Shown here: positions 31,899 through 40,107 of the stretch, in pieces
How the letters are laid out: every line of letters starts with the position of its first letter
Position numbering within the stretch: the stretch's first letter is position 1
Source of the DNA: Castellaniella sp044508625
Lineage (GTDB): Bacteria; Pseudomonadota; Gammaproteobacteria; Burkholderiales; Burkholderiaceae_B
Direction: 5' to 3'
DNA length: 42,908 nt
NCBI GenBank assembly: GCA_044508625.1
Contig: JBIQHJ010000030.1
Span: 1-42,908 of the forward strand
The notes under the pieces: generated by a model
Database searches by the model: none
The model's input: the letters and a program-made list of their open reading frames with translations, nothing else
Told to the model about the DNA's origin: nothing
Translations under genes and position numbers: made by a program

Positions 31899-33554
31899 CT
31901 ATACCGCATCGACCCGCAGCGCATCGGCCCGTACCGCGGCACCCTGCGCGACATACCCCGAAGCCTGGGCATCCCGCGGCATGGAATGCAGCCGGAAGCG
32001 CTGCAGCTTGCCCGTGCCGGTCTTGGGCAACTGATCCATGAAGGTGAACCAGCGCGGATACTTGTAACGTGCCAGCTTTTCCTTGCAGAACTGCTTGAGT
32101 TCCTCCTTGATGGCGTCGTTGGCGTCATTCCTGTCATGCAGCACGATGAAGGCGGCGGGCTTGAGCAGGCCGTCGTCGTCCTTTTGCCCGATGACCGCGG
32201 CCTCGGCCACCTTGGGATGCGAAATCAGGGCGTTCTCGATCTCGTTCGGCGAACACCACATGCCGCCCACTTTGATCATGTCGTCCGCCCGGCCCACGCT
32301 GACGTAGTAGTTGTCCTCATCGTAATAATACATATCGCCGGTATTCAGCCACTCGCCCAGCATCGTCGAGGCGGTCTTCTCGGGATTGTTCCAATAGCAG
32401 CGGGCGAGCGACTGCCCCTTGACCATCAGCACCCCGATCTCCTTGGGCCCCAGCGTCTGGCCATTTTCCCCGACGATCTTGACCTCGTAACCCACCACCG
32501 GCCGCCCGGAAGTCCCCGGCCTTATATCGTCCGGCCGGTTGCTGATGAACACGTGCAGCGCCTCCGATGAACCGATGCCATCGAGGATCGGCACGCCGAA
32601 TCTTTCCTTCCACTTGTGGAATACGGCCTCCGGCAATTGCTCGCCCGCCGAGGGCACCAGGCGGATGGAGGACATGTCCACGGACCGGGTCTCGGCGAGC
32701 TGCAACTGGTTGCGATACAGCGTGGGCATGCCGAAATACACGGTGGGACGATAGGTCTCGATCATCCGGAAGGCCATTTCCGCCGAAGGCAGCTCGTCGC
32801 ACAGCACGATGGTGGCGCCCACCCAGAGCGGGAAAGTCATTCCCCCGCCAAAACCATAGGAGAAAAACAGTTTGCTGGCGCAGAACACCACGTCGTCGCT
32901 GCGGACGCCCATGGTGTTGGCGCCATAGCGCGTGCTGGTGACCGCCATGTCCTTGTGCACGTGCACGGCCCCCTTGGGCCTGCCGGTCGAACCCGAGGAA
33001 TACAGCCAGAAGCAATCGTCATTGCCGGACGTTTCGGCCGGCGCGAGTTCCGGCGAGGCCTCGCGCATCCGGGCAAGGACACCGTCCTTGGACAGGACGC
33101 GCGAGACGTCCATGCCGCATGCCCGGGCCGCCGCCACGGGCTCTTGCGAGCAATCGACATAGATGGCCGCACAGCCCGAATCCTTGATCAGGACGCGATA
33201 CTCGGGATCCTTGAGTTGCGTGTTCACCGGCACGGCCACGAGGCCGGCCTTCACCGCCCCCCAGAACACATAAAAGAACTCGGGCGTGTCCACCGATGCC
33301 ATGAGGACCCGGTCGCCTCGCGACAGGCCCAAGTCCTTCAGCACGTTGCCGCAACGCGCGGCGTTTTCCGCGAGCTGCGCGTACGTGATCTTTCTGTCGC
33401 CGGCCAACAGGGCGAGCTTCTCGCCGCGCCCTTCCTCGACGTGCCGGTCGATGAAGGCCACCGCCGCGTTGAACACGTCGGCGAACCGCATCGGCGCGTG
33501 GACATCATCCTGATCGAGCCACACGGTGTGGCTCCTCATCGAGGCATTGCTCAT
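31899..33554 (-). CDS. Benzoate-CoA ligase-family AMP-forming acyl-CoA synthetase
   Basis: A 551-residue ANL-superfamily enzyme. The P-loop is YSSGSTGRPKG (185-195), with GIGSSEALHVF (A5), TGDMYYYDEDNYY (A7), GRADDMIKVGGMWCSPNEIE (A8), and the catalytic lysine K516 in PKTGTGKLQRF. The wording of A5 and A8 matches benzoate/4-hydroxybenzoate-CoA ligases rather than fatty-acyl synthetases. The substrate is inferred to be an aromatic or heteroaromatic carboxylate. It is divergent from the molybdenum hydroxylase operon and shares its 185-bp AT-rich control region, which argues that both act on one pathway. The last about 25 residues (after LHSMPRD) extend beyond the usual end. Confidence 0.88.
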   Translation of the reverse strand: MSNASMRSHTVWLDQDDVHAPMRFADVFNAAVAFIDRHVEEGRGEKLALLAGDRKITYAQLAENAARCGNVLKDLGLSRGDRVLMASVDTPEFFYVFWGAVKAGLVAVPVNTQLKDPEYRVLIKDSGCAAIYVDCSQEPVAAARACGMDVSRVLSKDGVLARMREASPELAPAETSGNDDCFWLYSSGSTGRPKGAVHVHKDMAVTSTRYGANTMGVRSDDVVFCASKLFFSYGFGGGMTFPLWVGATIVLCDELPSAEMAFRMIETYRPTVYFGMPTLYRNQLQLAETRSVDMSSIRLVPSAGEQLPEAVFHKWKERFGVPILDGIGSSEALHVFISNRPDDIRPGTSGRPVVGYEVKIVGENGQTLGPKEIGVLMVKGQSLARCYWNNPEKTASTMLGEWLNTGDMYYYDEDNYYVSVGRADDMIKVGGMWCSPNEIENALISHPKVAEAAVIGQKDDDGLLKPAAFIVLHDRNDANDAIKEELKQFCKEKLARYKYPRWFTFMDQLPKTGTGKLQRFRLHSMPRDAQASGYVAQGAAVRADALRVDAV

Positions 33555-33602
33555 TTGTCTGCTCCATGTATTTCAGTTCTTTGGAAGACGCCTCTAAGCA
33601 TC

Positions 33603-33631
33603 TTGACAGCATCGGCACGAGGCCGCATACT
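33603..33631 (+). promoter_or_regulatory. Sigma-70 promoter for the molybdenum hydroxylase operon
   Basis: A perfect -35 TTGACA (33603-33608), a 17-base spacer and -10 CATACT (33626-33631) lie about 110 bases before the large-subunit ATG. The neighbourhood is AT-rich compared with the genome. Confidence 0.6.
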
Positions 33632-33645
33632 TGTAAAACATTACA
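33632..33645. promoter_or_regulatory. Operator candidate overlapping the transcription start
   Basis: The inverted repeat TGTAA-AACA-TTACA directly follows the -10 element, covering the expected start site. A repressor bound here would block the operon; the GntR/FCD protein encoded downstream is the obvious candidate. Confidence 0.5.
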
Positions 33646-33739
33646 GAAATTTCACTGGAACGCAGAATATCACACGAGTTTTACTTAGACAAGCAGCCAG
33701 ATATTTTTTATTACCCAATCCATTGAGGGGAATCGTTTG

Positions 33740-36733
33740 ATGAACGAGGTCGCCAATAAAGGCAAGTTCGTCGGCAAAGCGATTGAGCGGGTCGAAGACC
33801 CCCAATTGCTGACGGGACAGGCCATCTTCACGGCTGACATGCCGACGCGCGAGGGTACGCTGCACGCAGCCATACTGCGTTCGCCCCATGCGCACGCCGA
33901 GATCGTCGCCATCGACACCTCCGCCGCACTGCGGCAGCCCGGTGTCGTCGCAGTCCTGACCGGCCGAGAAATCAAGGAGGAATCGGACCCGTTCCTGATC
34001 GTGCTGCGCAAGCCCATGGATCAATGGTCGCTGGCCATCGATCGCGTGCGCTTCGTCGGCGAATCGGTGGCCCTGGTCGTGGCGACCGACCGCTACCTGG
34101 CCGAAGACGCCCTGGAGCACATCAAAGTCGAATACAAGCCGCTGCCGGCGGCCGTCTTTCCCCAGGACGCCGCCAAGGAAGGCGCGCCGCTGGTGCACCC
34201 CGATTGCGGCACGAACGTCGTGTCGGAACGCCATTTCAGCTACGGCGATCCCGACAAGGCCTTCGCCGAGGCCGACAAGATCGTGGAACTCACCGTCGAC
34301 TATCCGCGCAATTCGCAAACGCCGATGGAAGGCTACGTCGTCGTCGCGGAATACCGCCACGATGAAAAGACCTACGACGTGCAGTCCAATTTCCAGGGGC
34401 CTTTCACCGTCCACCCGGTCATGTCCAAGGCCCTGCGGGTCAAGGGCACCCAGTTGCGGATGCGCTCGCCCGCCTATATGGGCGGCGGCTTCGGCATCAA
34501 GCAGGCGATCTTCCCCTACGTGGTGCTGATGTGCATCGCCTCCAAGCGGGTCGGCCGGCCCGTGCGCTGGATCGAGGACCGCCTCGAGCACCTGACCGCG
34601 GCCATCGCGGCGCCCAATCGCGTCATCCGCGGCCAGGCCGCCGTCAAGAACGACGGCACCATTCTCGGCTTCCGGTTCGAACAGCTCGACGACTACGGCG
34701 CCTACCTGCGTCCGCCGATGCCCGGCCCGCTGTACCGGCAGCACGGGATCATGACCGGCGCCTATGGGGTGAAAAACATCGCCATCACCAACCGGCTGGT
34801 GGTCACCAACAAGACCCCCTCGGGCATGGTGCGCGGCTTTGGCGGCCCGCAGATGTACTACGGCATCGAGCGCCTGATCCAGCGCGTCGCCGTCGAGCTG
34901 GGCATGGACCACCTCGAGCTCATCAAGAAAAACCTGGTGCCGGCCGGCTCTTTCCCCTACCGGGCGCCCGCCGGCGCCCTGCTGGATTCGGGCGACTATC
35001 AGGCCGCCGTCGCGATCGCCGAGAAAGACGGACGCCTCGCGGAGCTGCGGGCCCGCCGCGACAAGGCGCGCGCCGAAGGCCGGCTGTACGGCATCGGCTT
35101 TGCCGCCATCGTCGAGCCGGCGCAGTCCAACATGGGCTACCTCAGCACGATCAATCCGGTCGACGAGCGAAAGAAATCCGGGCCCAAGGGCGGCAACGTC
35201 GCGTACTGCACCATCAACATCGATCCCCTCGGAAACGTCTCGGTCACCGCCGACAGCCTGCCCCAGGGCCAGGGCCACGCCACGGTGCTGAGCCAGATCA
35301 TCGCCGACCAGCTCGGGGTGCGGCCCCAGGACATCGTCGCCAACATGGAGCGCGACACGCAGCGCGATCCATGGTCGATCGCCCAGGGCAACTACTCCAG
35401 CCGCTTCAGCTCGGCAACGACGTCCTCGGCCTTTTTCGCCGCCTGTCGGCTGCGTGAAAAACTACTGAAGATCGCGGCGCACCTGCTGAAGGTGCCCGAA
35501 GACACGCTCGAGCTCGCCGAGGGCAAGGTCTTTCAAAAGGACAATCCGCAAGTCGGCATCCGGCTGTCCCGCGTGGCCGGTACCGCGCACTGGTCGCCCA
35601 GCGAGCTGCCGCCCGGCATGGCGCCCGGCCTTTCCGAGACCGGCGCCTGGTCGCCCCCCGAGCTGGAGCCCCCCAACGATGCCGACCAGATCAACACCTC
35701 GCTGACCTACAGCTTCGTGTTCGACTTCTGCGGCGTCGAGGTGGATCGCGACACCGGCCGGATCCGGATCGACCGCTACGTCACCATGCACGATTCCGGC
35801 AAGCTCCTGAACCCCCTGCTGGCCAAGGGACAGGTCTACGGCGCATTCGCCTGGGGCCTGGGCGCCGCGCTGTTCGAGGAATTCGTCTACAAGGAGGACG
35901 GCAGTTTCCTGTCCGGCACCTTCGCCGACTACCTTTGCCCCACCGCCCCCGAGGTGCCGGAACCCCAAATACTGCACTTCGAGTCGCCTTCGCCCTTCAC
36001 GCCCCTGGGCGCCAAGGGCATCGCCGAGAGCAACTGCATGAGCACGCCGGTGTGCATCGCAAACGCAATCGCCGACGCCACGGGTCTGAAGGACCTCCGC
36101 CTGCCGCTCACCCCGTCGAAGCTCGCCGGGCTGCTCCAAGGCGACGAGCCCGCGCCGCCCAAGAAAGCCGAGGCGCCGGCGGCGGCCAACATCGCCGATC
36201 GCTCGGTGCAGGGCAGGGGCTCGGCGTTCGTGCCCGCCCCCCCGCGTGCCGTCTGGCAGGCCCTGATCGACCCGGAAATGCTGAAACGCGTCGTCCCGGG
36301 ATGCCACAGCGTCGCCCTCGTCGGCCCCAACACCTACGACGCCTCGATCACGCTGGGCGTCGGCGTGGTCAAGGGGCGCTTCAAGGCCAAGGTCTCGCTC
36401 AGCAACCTGCAAGCCCCCAAATCCGCCATCATCCAGGGCGCCCTCGACGGCCCGCTGGGCTCCTCCGAAGGCGTGGGCAATATTTCGCTGGCGGCCGTCG
36501 ACGGCGGCACCCAAGTCAATTACGAATATGGTTTCGACATCTCCGGAAAGGTGGCGGCCATCGGCGGGCGCATGCTCGACGGCGCCACGCGGGTGCTGAT
36601 GAAGCAATTCTTTGAAAGACTGGGCTCCACCATGGAAGCCCCCGCACCAGAGCCGTCATCCTCGACGCCGGCGCCCAAGGCCAAAACCTCGTGGTGGAAA
36701 GTTATCCTGAAATTGCTGGGGCTCGCAAAATGA
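33740..36733 (+). CDS. Molybdenum hydroxylase large subunit fused to a CoxG/SRPBCC domain
   Basis: A 997-residue xanthine-oxidase-family catalytic subunit binding the molybdenum-pterin cofactor. The aldehyde oxidase-type N domain starts at VGKAIERVEDPQLLTGQA. Cofactor and active-site segments include YMGGGFGIKQ, MVRGFGGPQ (R365 on) and the catalytic glutamate E763 in GAKGIAES. The CO-dehydrogenase copper loop is absent, so this hydroxylates an organic substrate. A Pro/Ala linker (about 795-820) joins a CoxG-type SRPBCC domain (about 821-967), normally a separate membrane-anchoring protein, and then an amphipathic tail, SWWKVILKLLGLAK. Large subunits alone are about 780-800 residues. The ATG follows GAGGGG. 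The next gene overlaps by four bases. Confidence 0.92.
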   Translation: MNEVANKGKFVGKAIERVEDPQLLTGQAIFTADMPTREGTLHAAILRSPHAHAEIVAIDTSAALRQPGVVAVLTGREIKEESDPFLIVLRKPMDQWSLAIDRVRFVGESVALVVATDRYLAEDALEHIKVEYKPLPAAVFPQDAAKEGAPLVHPDCGTNVVSERHFSYGDPDKAFAEADKIVELTVDYPRNSQTPMEGYVVVAEYRHDEKTYDVQSNFQGPFTVHPVMSKALRVKGTQLRMRSPAYMGGGFGIKQAIFPYVVLMCIASKRVGRPVRWIEDRLEHLTAAIAAPNRVIRGQAAVKNDGTILGFRFEQLDDYGAYLRPPMPGPLYRQHGIMTGAYGVKNIAITNRLVVTNKTPSGMVRGFGGPQMYYGIERLIQRVAVELGMDHLELIKKNLVPAGSFPYRAPAGALLDSGDYQAAVAIAEKDGRLAELRARRDKARAEGRLYGIGFAAIVEPAQSNMGYLSTINPVDERKKSGPKGGNVAYCTINIDPLGNVSVTADSLPQGQGHATVLSQIIADQLGVRPQDIVANMERDTQRDPWSIAQGNYSSRFSSATTSSAFFAACRLREKLLKIAAHLLKVPEDTLELAEGKVFQKDNPQVGIRLSRVAGTAHWSPSELPPGMAPGLSETGAWSPPELEPPNDADQINTSLTYSFVFDFCGVEVDRDTGRIRIDRYVTMHDSGKLLNPLLAKGQVYGAFAWGLGAALFEEFVYKEDGSFLSGTFADYLCPTAPEVPEPQILHFESPSPFTPLGAKGIAESNCMSTPVCIANAIADATGLKDLRLPLTPSKLAGLLQGDEPAPPKKAEAPAAANIADRSVQGRGSAFVPAPPRAVWQALIDPEMLKRVVPGCHSVALVGPNTYDASITLGVGVVKGRFKAKVSLSNLQAPKSAIIQGALDGPLGSSEGVGNISLAAVDGGTQVNYEYGFDISGKVAAIGGRMLDGATRVLMKQFFERLGSTMEAPAPEPSSSTPAPKAKTSWWKVILKLLGLAK

Positions 36734-37557
36734 AACCACATAAATTCGATTATGTCAGGCCGACCCGCCTCGAAGAAGCGCTCGACATCCTCTCCTCTCG
36801 AAAAGACGACGTCCGCATCATCGCCGGCGGCCTGTCGCTGGTGGCGATGATGAATTTCAGGCTGGTCGAGCCCGCCGTCCTGATGGACATCGTGCACATC
36901 GAATCGCTCGGCTACATCAAGGCCGGCGAGCAGGCCATCGAGGTCGGCGCAATCACCCAGCAGGCCAGGCTCCTCGCATGGGACCGGCTCCCCGCCCTGT
37001 CGCCCCTGCTCGCCAAGGGCATGCCGCACATCGGCCACTTCCAGACCCGCAGCCGCGGCACGGTGGGCGGCAGCATCGCGCACAGCGATCCCAGCTCCGA
37101 ACTGCCCCTTTGCCTGGCGGTCCTGGATGGCAGCGTCACCCTTGCCTCCACGCGCGGCACCCGCAACGTCAAGGCCGAGGATTTCCAGGTGGGCCTGATG
37201 ACCACCGACAAACAAGCCGACGAAATGGTGACCGCGGTCCATTTCCCCGTCGCCCGGCCGGGTACCGGCTATGCATTCGACGAGGTCACCATGCGGCACG
37301 GCGACCTGGCCATCTGCGCGATCGCCGTGGCGGCCACGAAAGACCGGATCCGCATGGGCGTGGGCGGCGTGGCCGACAAGCCCACGGTCCGCGAATGGCC
37401 CGCACTCTCGGGCAAGGATCTCGACGAAGCCCTGAACGAATTCGCCTGGGACCTCCACGGCATGGACGACGTGCACGCCACGGCCCAGTACAGACGCCAG
37501 TTGGTCCGGAAACTCGGCCGCAAGGTCATCTTGGAGGCGCAACAATGCTGCAAATAA
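36730..37557 (+). CDS. Molybdenum hydroxylase FAD-binding subunit (CoxM-like)
   Basis: A 275-residue subunit that takes electrons from the 2Fe-2S subunit to an external acceptor. FAD contacts are the family motifs IIAGGLSLVAMMNFR (variant of AGGQSLxPxM) and RGTVGGSIAHSDPSSELP. It lacks the Cys-rich insert that carries a 4Fe-4S cluster in 4-hydroxybenzoyl-CoA reductase, so this is an ordinary hydroxylase and not a reductase of that type. The ATG overlaps the large-subunit stop (ATGA), and its end overlaps the next gene by 13 bases: one translational unit. Confidence 0.95.
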   Translation: MKPHKFDYVRPTRLEEALDILSSRKDDVRIIAGGLSLVAMMNFRLVEPAVLMDIVHIESLGYIKAGEQAIEVGAITQQARLLAWDRLPALSPLLAKGMPHIGHFQTRSRGTVGGSIAHSDPSSELPLCLAVLDGSVTLASTRGTRNVKAEDFQVGLMTTDKQADEMVTAVHFPVARPGTGYAFDEVTMRHGDLAICAIAVAATKDRIRMGVGGVADKPTVREWPALSGKDLDEALNEFAWDLHGMDDVHATAQYRRQLVRKLGRKVILEAQQCCK

Positions 37558-38057
37558 AATCCGACGAGCGCAAGGCCATCACATTCACGCTGAATGGCCA
37601 AAAGGTCACGGGATTCGCCGAGCCCCGCATGCTGCTGACCGACTTCCTGCGCGAGCAATTGGGCCTGACCGAAATCCACGTGGGCTGCGAACACGGCGTT
37701 TGCGGCGCCTGCACCATCCGCATCGATGGCAAGGTCGCCCGCGGTTGCCTGACCTTCGCCGCCCAGATCGACGGCGCCGAGGTTCTCACCGTCAAAAGCC
37801 TGTCCGAGGACGGCGAGCTCTCCGAGCTGCAAAAGGCTTTTCGCAAGCATCACGCATTGCAATGCGGCTACTGCACGCCGGGAATTCTCATGTCGACCTC
37901 GGCTTTCCTGGAAATCAATCCGAATCCCACCGAGGAGGAAATCCGGCTGATGCTCAGCGGACATATCTGCCGCTGCACGGGCTATGTGGGGATGGTCCAC
38001 GCCGTTCAGGAAGTTGTTGAAATAAAACGAAAAAATGGCAACAAAACCGCCGCATAG
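37545..38057 (+). CDS. Molybdenum hydroxylase 2Fe-2S subunit (CoxS-like)
   Basis: A 170-residue electron-transfer subunit with two [2Fe-2S] clusters. The plant-ferredoxin-type site uses C48, C53, C56 and C68 (CEHGVCGACTIRIDG...C), and the second site uses C107, C110, C142 and C144 (CGYC...CRC). All eight ligands are intact. A Shine-Dalgarno TTGGAGG lies eight bases before the ATG inside the FAD-subunit gene. The subunit order large-FAD-FeS differs from the M-S-L order of the carbon monoxide dehydrogenase operon. Confidence 0.96.
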   Translation: MLQIKSDERKAITFTLNGQKVTGFAEPRMLLTDFLREQLGLTEIHVGCEHGVCGACTIRIDGKVARGCLTFAAQIDGAEVLTVKSLSEDGELSELQKAFRKHHALQCGYCTPGILMSTSAFLEINPNPTEEEIRLMLSGHICRCTGYVGMVHAVQEVVEIKRKNGNKTAA

Positions 38058-38072
38058 CGGCATCCTCGGGGG

Positions 38073-38102
38073 TCGACTGCGCATGTCGCCCCCGCTTATA
38101 AT
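38073..38102 (+). promoter_or_regulatory. Promoter of the GntR-family regulator gene
   Basis: A perfect -10 TATAAT (38097-38102) with a partial -35 TCGACT (38073-38078) at 18-base spacing lies about 115 bases before the regulator start. It allows expression independent of the hydroxylase operon. Confidence 0.5.
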
Positions 38103-38116
38103 TGATAACTGTCAAT
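38101..38116. promoter_or_regulatory. Inverted-repeat operator candidate at the GntR promoter
   Basis: ATTGA-TAACTG-TCAAT overlaps the end of the -10 and the start site, a position suited to autorepression. It is not the same sequence as the TGTAA-TTACA repeat at 33632, so it may be bound differently or by another protein. Confidence 0.45.
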
Positions 38117-38217
38117 ATATCCATGGAACAAAAGACTTTTATTCCACCCTCCGGCCGGATCGAAAATCACCGCCGATCCCGGCTCGTCCCATTTGATTTA
38201 CTTCGAAGATATAAGCA

Positions 38218-38988
38218 ATGAGTATGAACCATAATGCAGCGACCATCGCGCCCGACGCCGAGCAACTGAAAGACACGGCTCTCGAGCCGATCGATGCAGG
38301 CTATTCCCTGCAGGACTCGCTGGCCGGATCGCGCAATTTGCCGCTCAACGTGCAGGCTTACGAGCGGATCAAGAACGACATCATCACCCTGCGGCTGCGT
38401 CCCGGCGAATATCTGAACAAGGCGCAGATCAGCGAAGCCATCGGCATTGGCCGCACGCCCGTGCACGAGGCCCTCAACCGCCTGGTCCTCGAGCGCCTGG
38501 TCAAAGTGATTCCCCGCAAGGGCTATATCGTCAAGACGATCAGCATCGACGAGGTCATGAACGTCATCGACGTGCGCATCGTCAACGAGGTGTATTGCGC
38601 CCAATTGGCGGCCGTGCGCGCCACCAAGGCCGATATTCTGCGGATGGAAAGAATCCTGGATCGCTACGAAACCGATGAGGCCCACGCCGACACGGCCGTG
38701 CACATGGCGCTCGACCGCGATTTTCACAACGCCCTGTCCTACACCACCGGAAATCCCGTGCTGGTGGACATCATGCGGTCCCTGCACGATTCGTCGCTGC
38801 GTTTCTGGTTCATCTCGCTGAAAGACCAGCTGCACCACAACGAAGTCAAATACGAGCATCGCGACATTCTCGAGGCCATCAAGCGCGCCGATCCCGAGGC
38901 CGCGGGCCAAGCCATCAAAAAGCACATCGAATCCTTCCGCACCAACATCCAGCGCTACCTGACGTCGGGCAACGACGTGCAGATATAG
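38218..38988 (+). CDS. GntR-family regulator with FCD ligand domain
   Basis: A 256-residue regulator of the FadR subgroup. The winged helix is at about 42-108 (YERIKNDIITLRLRPGEYLN, ISEAIGIGRTPVHEALNRL, GYIVKTIS). The all-helical FCD domain keeps the metal-binding pattern DRDFHNAL and the C-terminal EHRDIL with KKHIESF histidines. FCD regulators commonly bind small carboxylates and control catabolic operons. A 38-residue leader before the winged helix is longer than usual; a second ATG at 38224 would shorten it only slightly. It lies between the hydroxylase and its maturation genes, so it probably controls both. Confidence 0.9.
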   Translation: MSMNHNAATIAPDAEQLKDTALEPIDAGYSLQDSLAGSRNLPLNVQAYERIKNDIITLRLRPGEYLNKAQISEAIGIGRTPVHEALNRLVLERLVKVIPRKGYIVKTISIDEVMNVIDVRIVNEVYCAQLAAVRATKADILRMERILDRYETDEAHADTAVHMALDRDFHNALSYTTGNPVLVDIMRSLHDSSLRFWFISLKDQLHHNEVKYEHRDILEAIKRADPEAAGQAIKKHIESFRTNIQRYLTSGNDVQI

Positions 38989-39014
38989 GCTCCTCATTCC
39001 CAGGAACGACCACC

Positions 39015-39377
39015 ATGGCCGATGAAACCCTCACGCAAAAACCCCTGGCCCCCACGGATCCAAGCCTGGTCGAGCTCTTTCGCCAGATCCGCGAATGGCA
39101 GGCCGAAGGGCGGCGCGTGGCACTGGCCACCGTCGTCGAGGCATCGGGCTCGGCGCCCCGCCCCCTGGGCAGCCATCTGGCGATTTGCGAATCGGGGGAT
39201 TTCGTGGGCTCATTGTCCGGCGGCTGCATCGAGGGCGCGGTGATCACCGAGGCCATGTCCGTCATCGAAACGAGGCAAGCCAAGATCCTCGATTATTCCA
39301 TCACCAACGACGAATCCTGGGCGGTCGGACTCTCTTGCGGGGGATCGATGCATGTCTGGCTCGAGGCTTTGTATTGA
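39015..39377 (+). CDS. XdhC/CoxI-family maturation protein, small N-terminal half
   Basis: A 120-residue XdhC_CoxI domain with the typical VALATVVEASGSAPRPLGSHLA and GSLSGGCIEGAVI motifs. XdhC proteins protect the molybdenum cofactor and add the terminal sulfido ligand required by hydroxylases of this family. Usually this domain is followed by a Rossmann domain in one chain; here the Rossmann half is the next gene. The ATG is preceded by CAGGAACGACCACC, a moderate ribosome site. The chain ends cleanly after CGGSMHVWLEAL, the normal domain end, so it is a split gene and not a frameshift. Confidence 0.9.
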   Translation: MADETLTQKPLAPTDPSLVELFRQIREWQAEGRRVALATVVEASGSAPRPLGSHLAICESGDFVGSLSGGCIEGAVITEAMSVIETRQAKILDYSITNDESWAVGLSCGGSMHVWLEALY

Positions 39378-39420
39378 TCGAGCATCTACGCCACATTCCG
39401 CATCGCCACCGTACGAGTCC

Positions 39421-40107
39421 ATGCAAAACGACCTTTTTCGGCAGCTCTCGGGCCTGGTTCTGGAAAACAAGCCGGCCGCGCTCGCCACGCGCTTGAGCGA
39501 CGGCCTGCAATGCCTGATGTCGGCCGACGGGGTCAGCGGCCCCCTCCCCCTCGATGCCGAAGGCAGGGCCGGCATGAAAAAGCTGCTGGCGGAGAGGCGC
39601 TGCGCCCACCTCGGCCCCGATGGCGGCATTTTCGTACGAATCTACGCCCGGCCCTACCGGCTGATCATCATCGGGGCCGTCCATATCGCCCGGTACCTGG
39701 CGCCGATGGCCCGGATGGCCAATTTCGAGGTGATCGTCATCGAGCCGCGCCAGGCCTTCGCCCGGATGTTCGACATCCCGGGCGTCCGGCTGGTGGCCGG
39801 CTGGCCGGACGACGTCCTGCCCCAGATGGGCGTCGACGAGTCGACGGCCATCGCCACCCTCACGCACGATCCAAAAATCGACGATGCCGCCCTGGCGATG
39901 ATTCTGTCGGGCCCCGCCTTTTACATCGGCTCGCTGGGCAGCCGGCGGACCCACGAAAAACGCGTCCGGCGGATGACCGAACTGGGGCTCGAGGGCTTCG
40001 TCGACCGCATCGCCTCCCCCATCGGCCTGGACCTCGGAGGACGCGAGCCCGCCGAGATCGCGGTGTCCATTCTCGCGCAAATCATCCAGCAAAGGTATGC
40101 CGCATGA
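39421..40107 (+). CDS. XdhC-family maturation protein, Rossmann half
   Basis: A 228-residue protein. A short N-terminal segment (LSGLVLENKPAALATRLSDG) looks like a decayed CoxI-like half, and the XdhC Rossmann domain begins at about residue 80 (YRLIIIGAVHIARYLAPMA, IVIEPRQAFARM) and includes FYIGSLGSRRTHEKRVRR and ASPIGLDLGGREPAEIAVSILA, the signature of the family. An ATG at 39352 in the same frame is rejected because the extra residues overlap the previous gene and lack family character. Its stop overlaps the next gene as ATGA (40104-40107). It works with the preceding CoxI half on the hydroxylase. Confidence 0.9.
   Translation: MQNDLFRQLSGLVLENKPAALATRLSDGLQCLMSADGVSGPLPLDAEGRAGMKKLLAERRCAHLGPDGGIFVRIYARPYRLIIIGAVHIARYLAPMARMANFEVIVIEPRQAFARMFDIPGVRLVAGWPDDVLPQMGVDESTAIATLTHDPKIDDAALAMILSGPAFYIGSLGSRRTHEKRVRRMTELGLEGFVDRIASPIGLDLGGREPAEIAVSILAQIIQQRYAA

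Noticed and set aside
33740..36733. Aerobic carbon monoxide dehydrogenase CoxL
   Set aside because: The copper-binding cysteine loop of form I CoxL is absent; the equivalent loop reads MVRGFGGPQ as in organic-substrate hydroxylases.
33740..38057. 4-Hydroxybenzoyl-CoA reductase (HcrABC)
   Set aside because: The neighbouring CoA ligase invites it, but the FAD subunit lacks the four-cysteine insert for the extra 4Fe-4S cluster.
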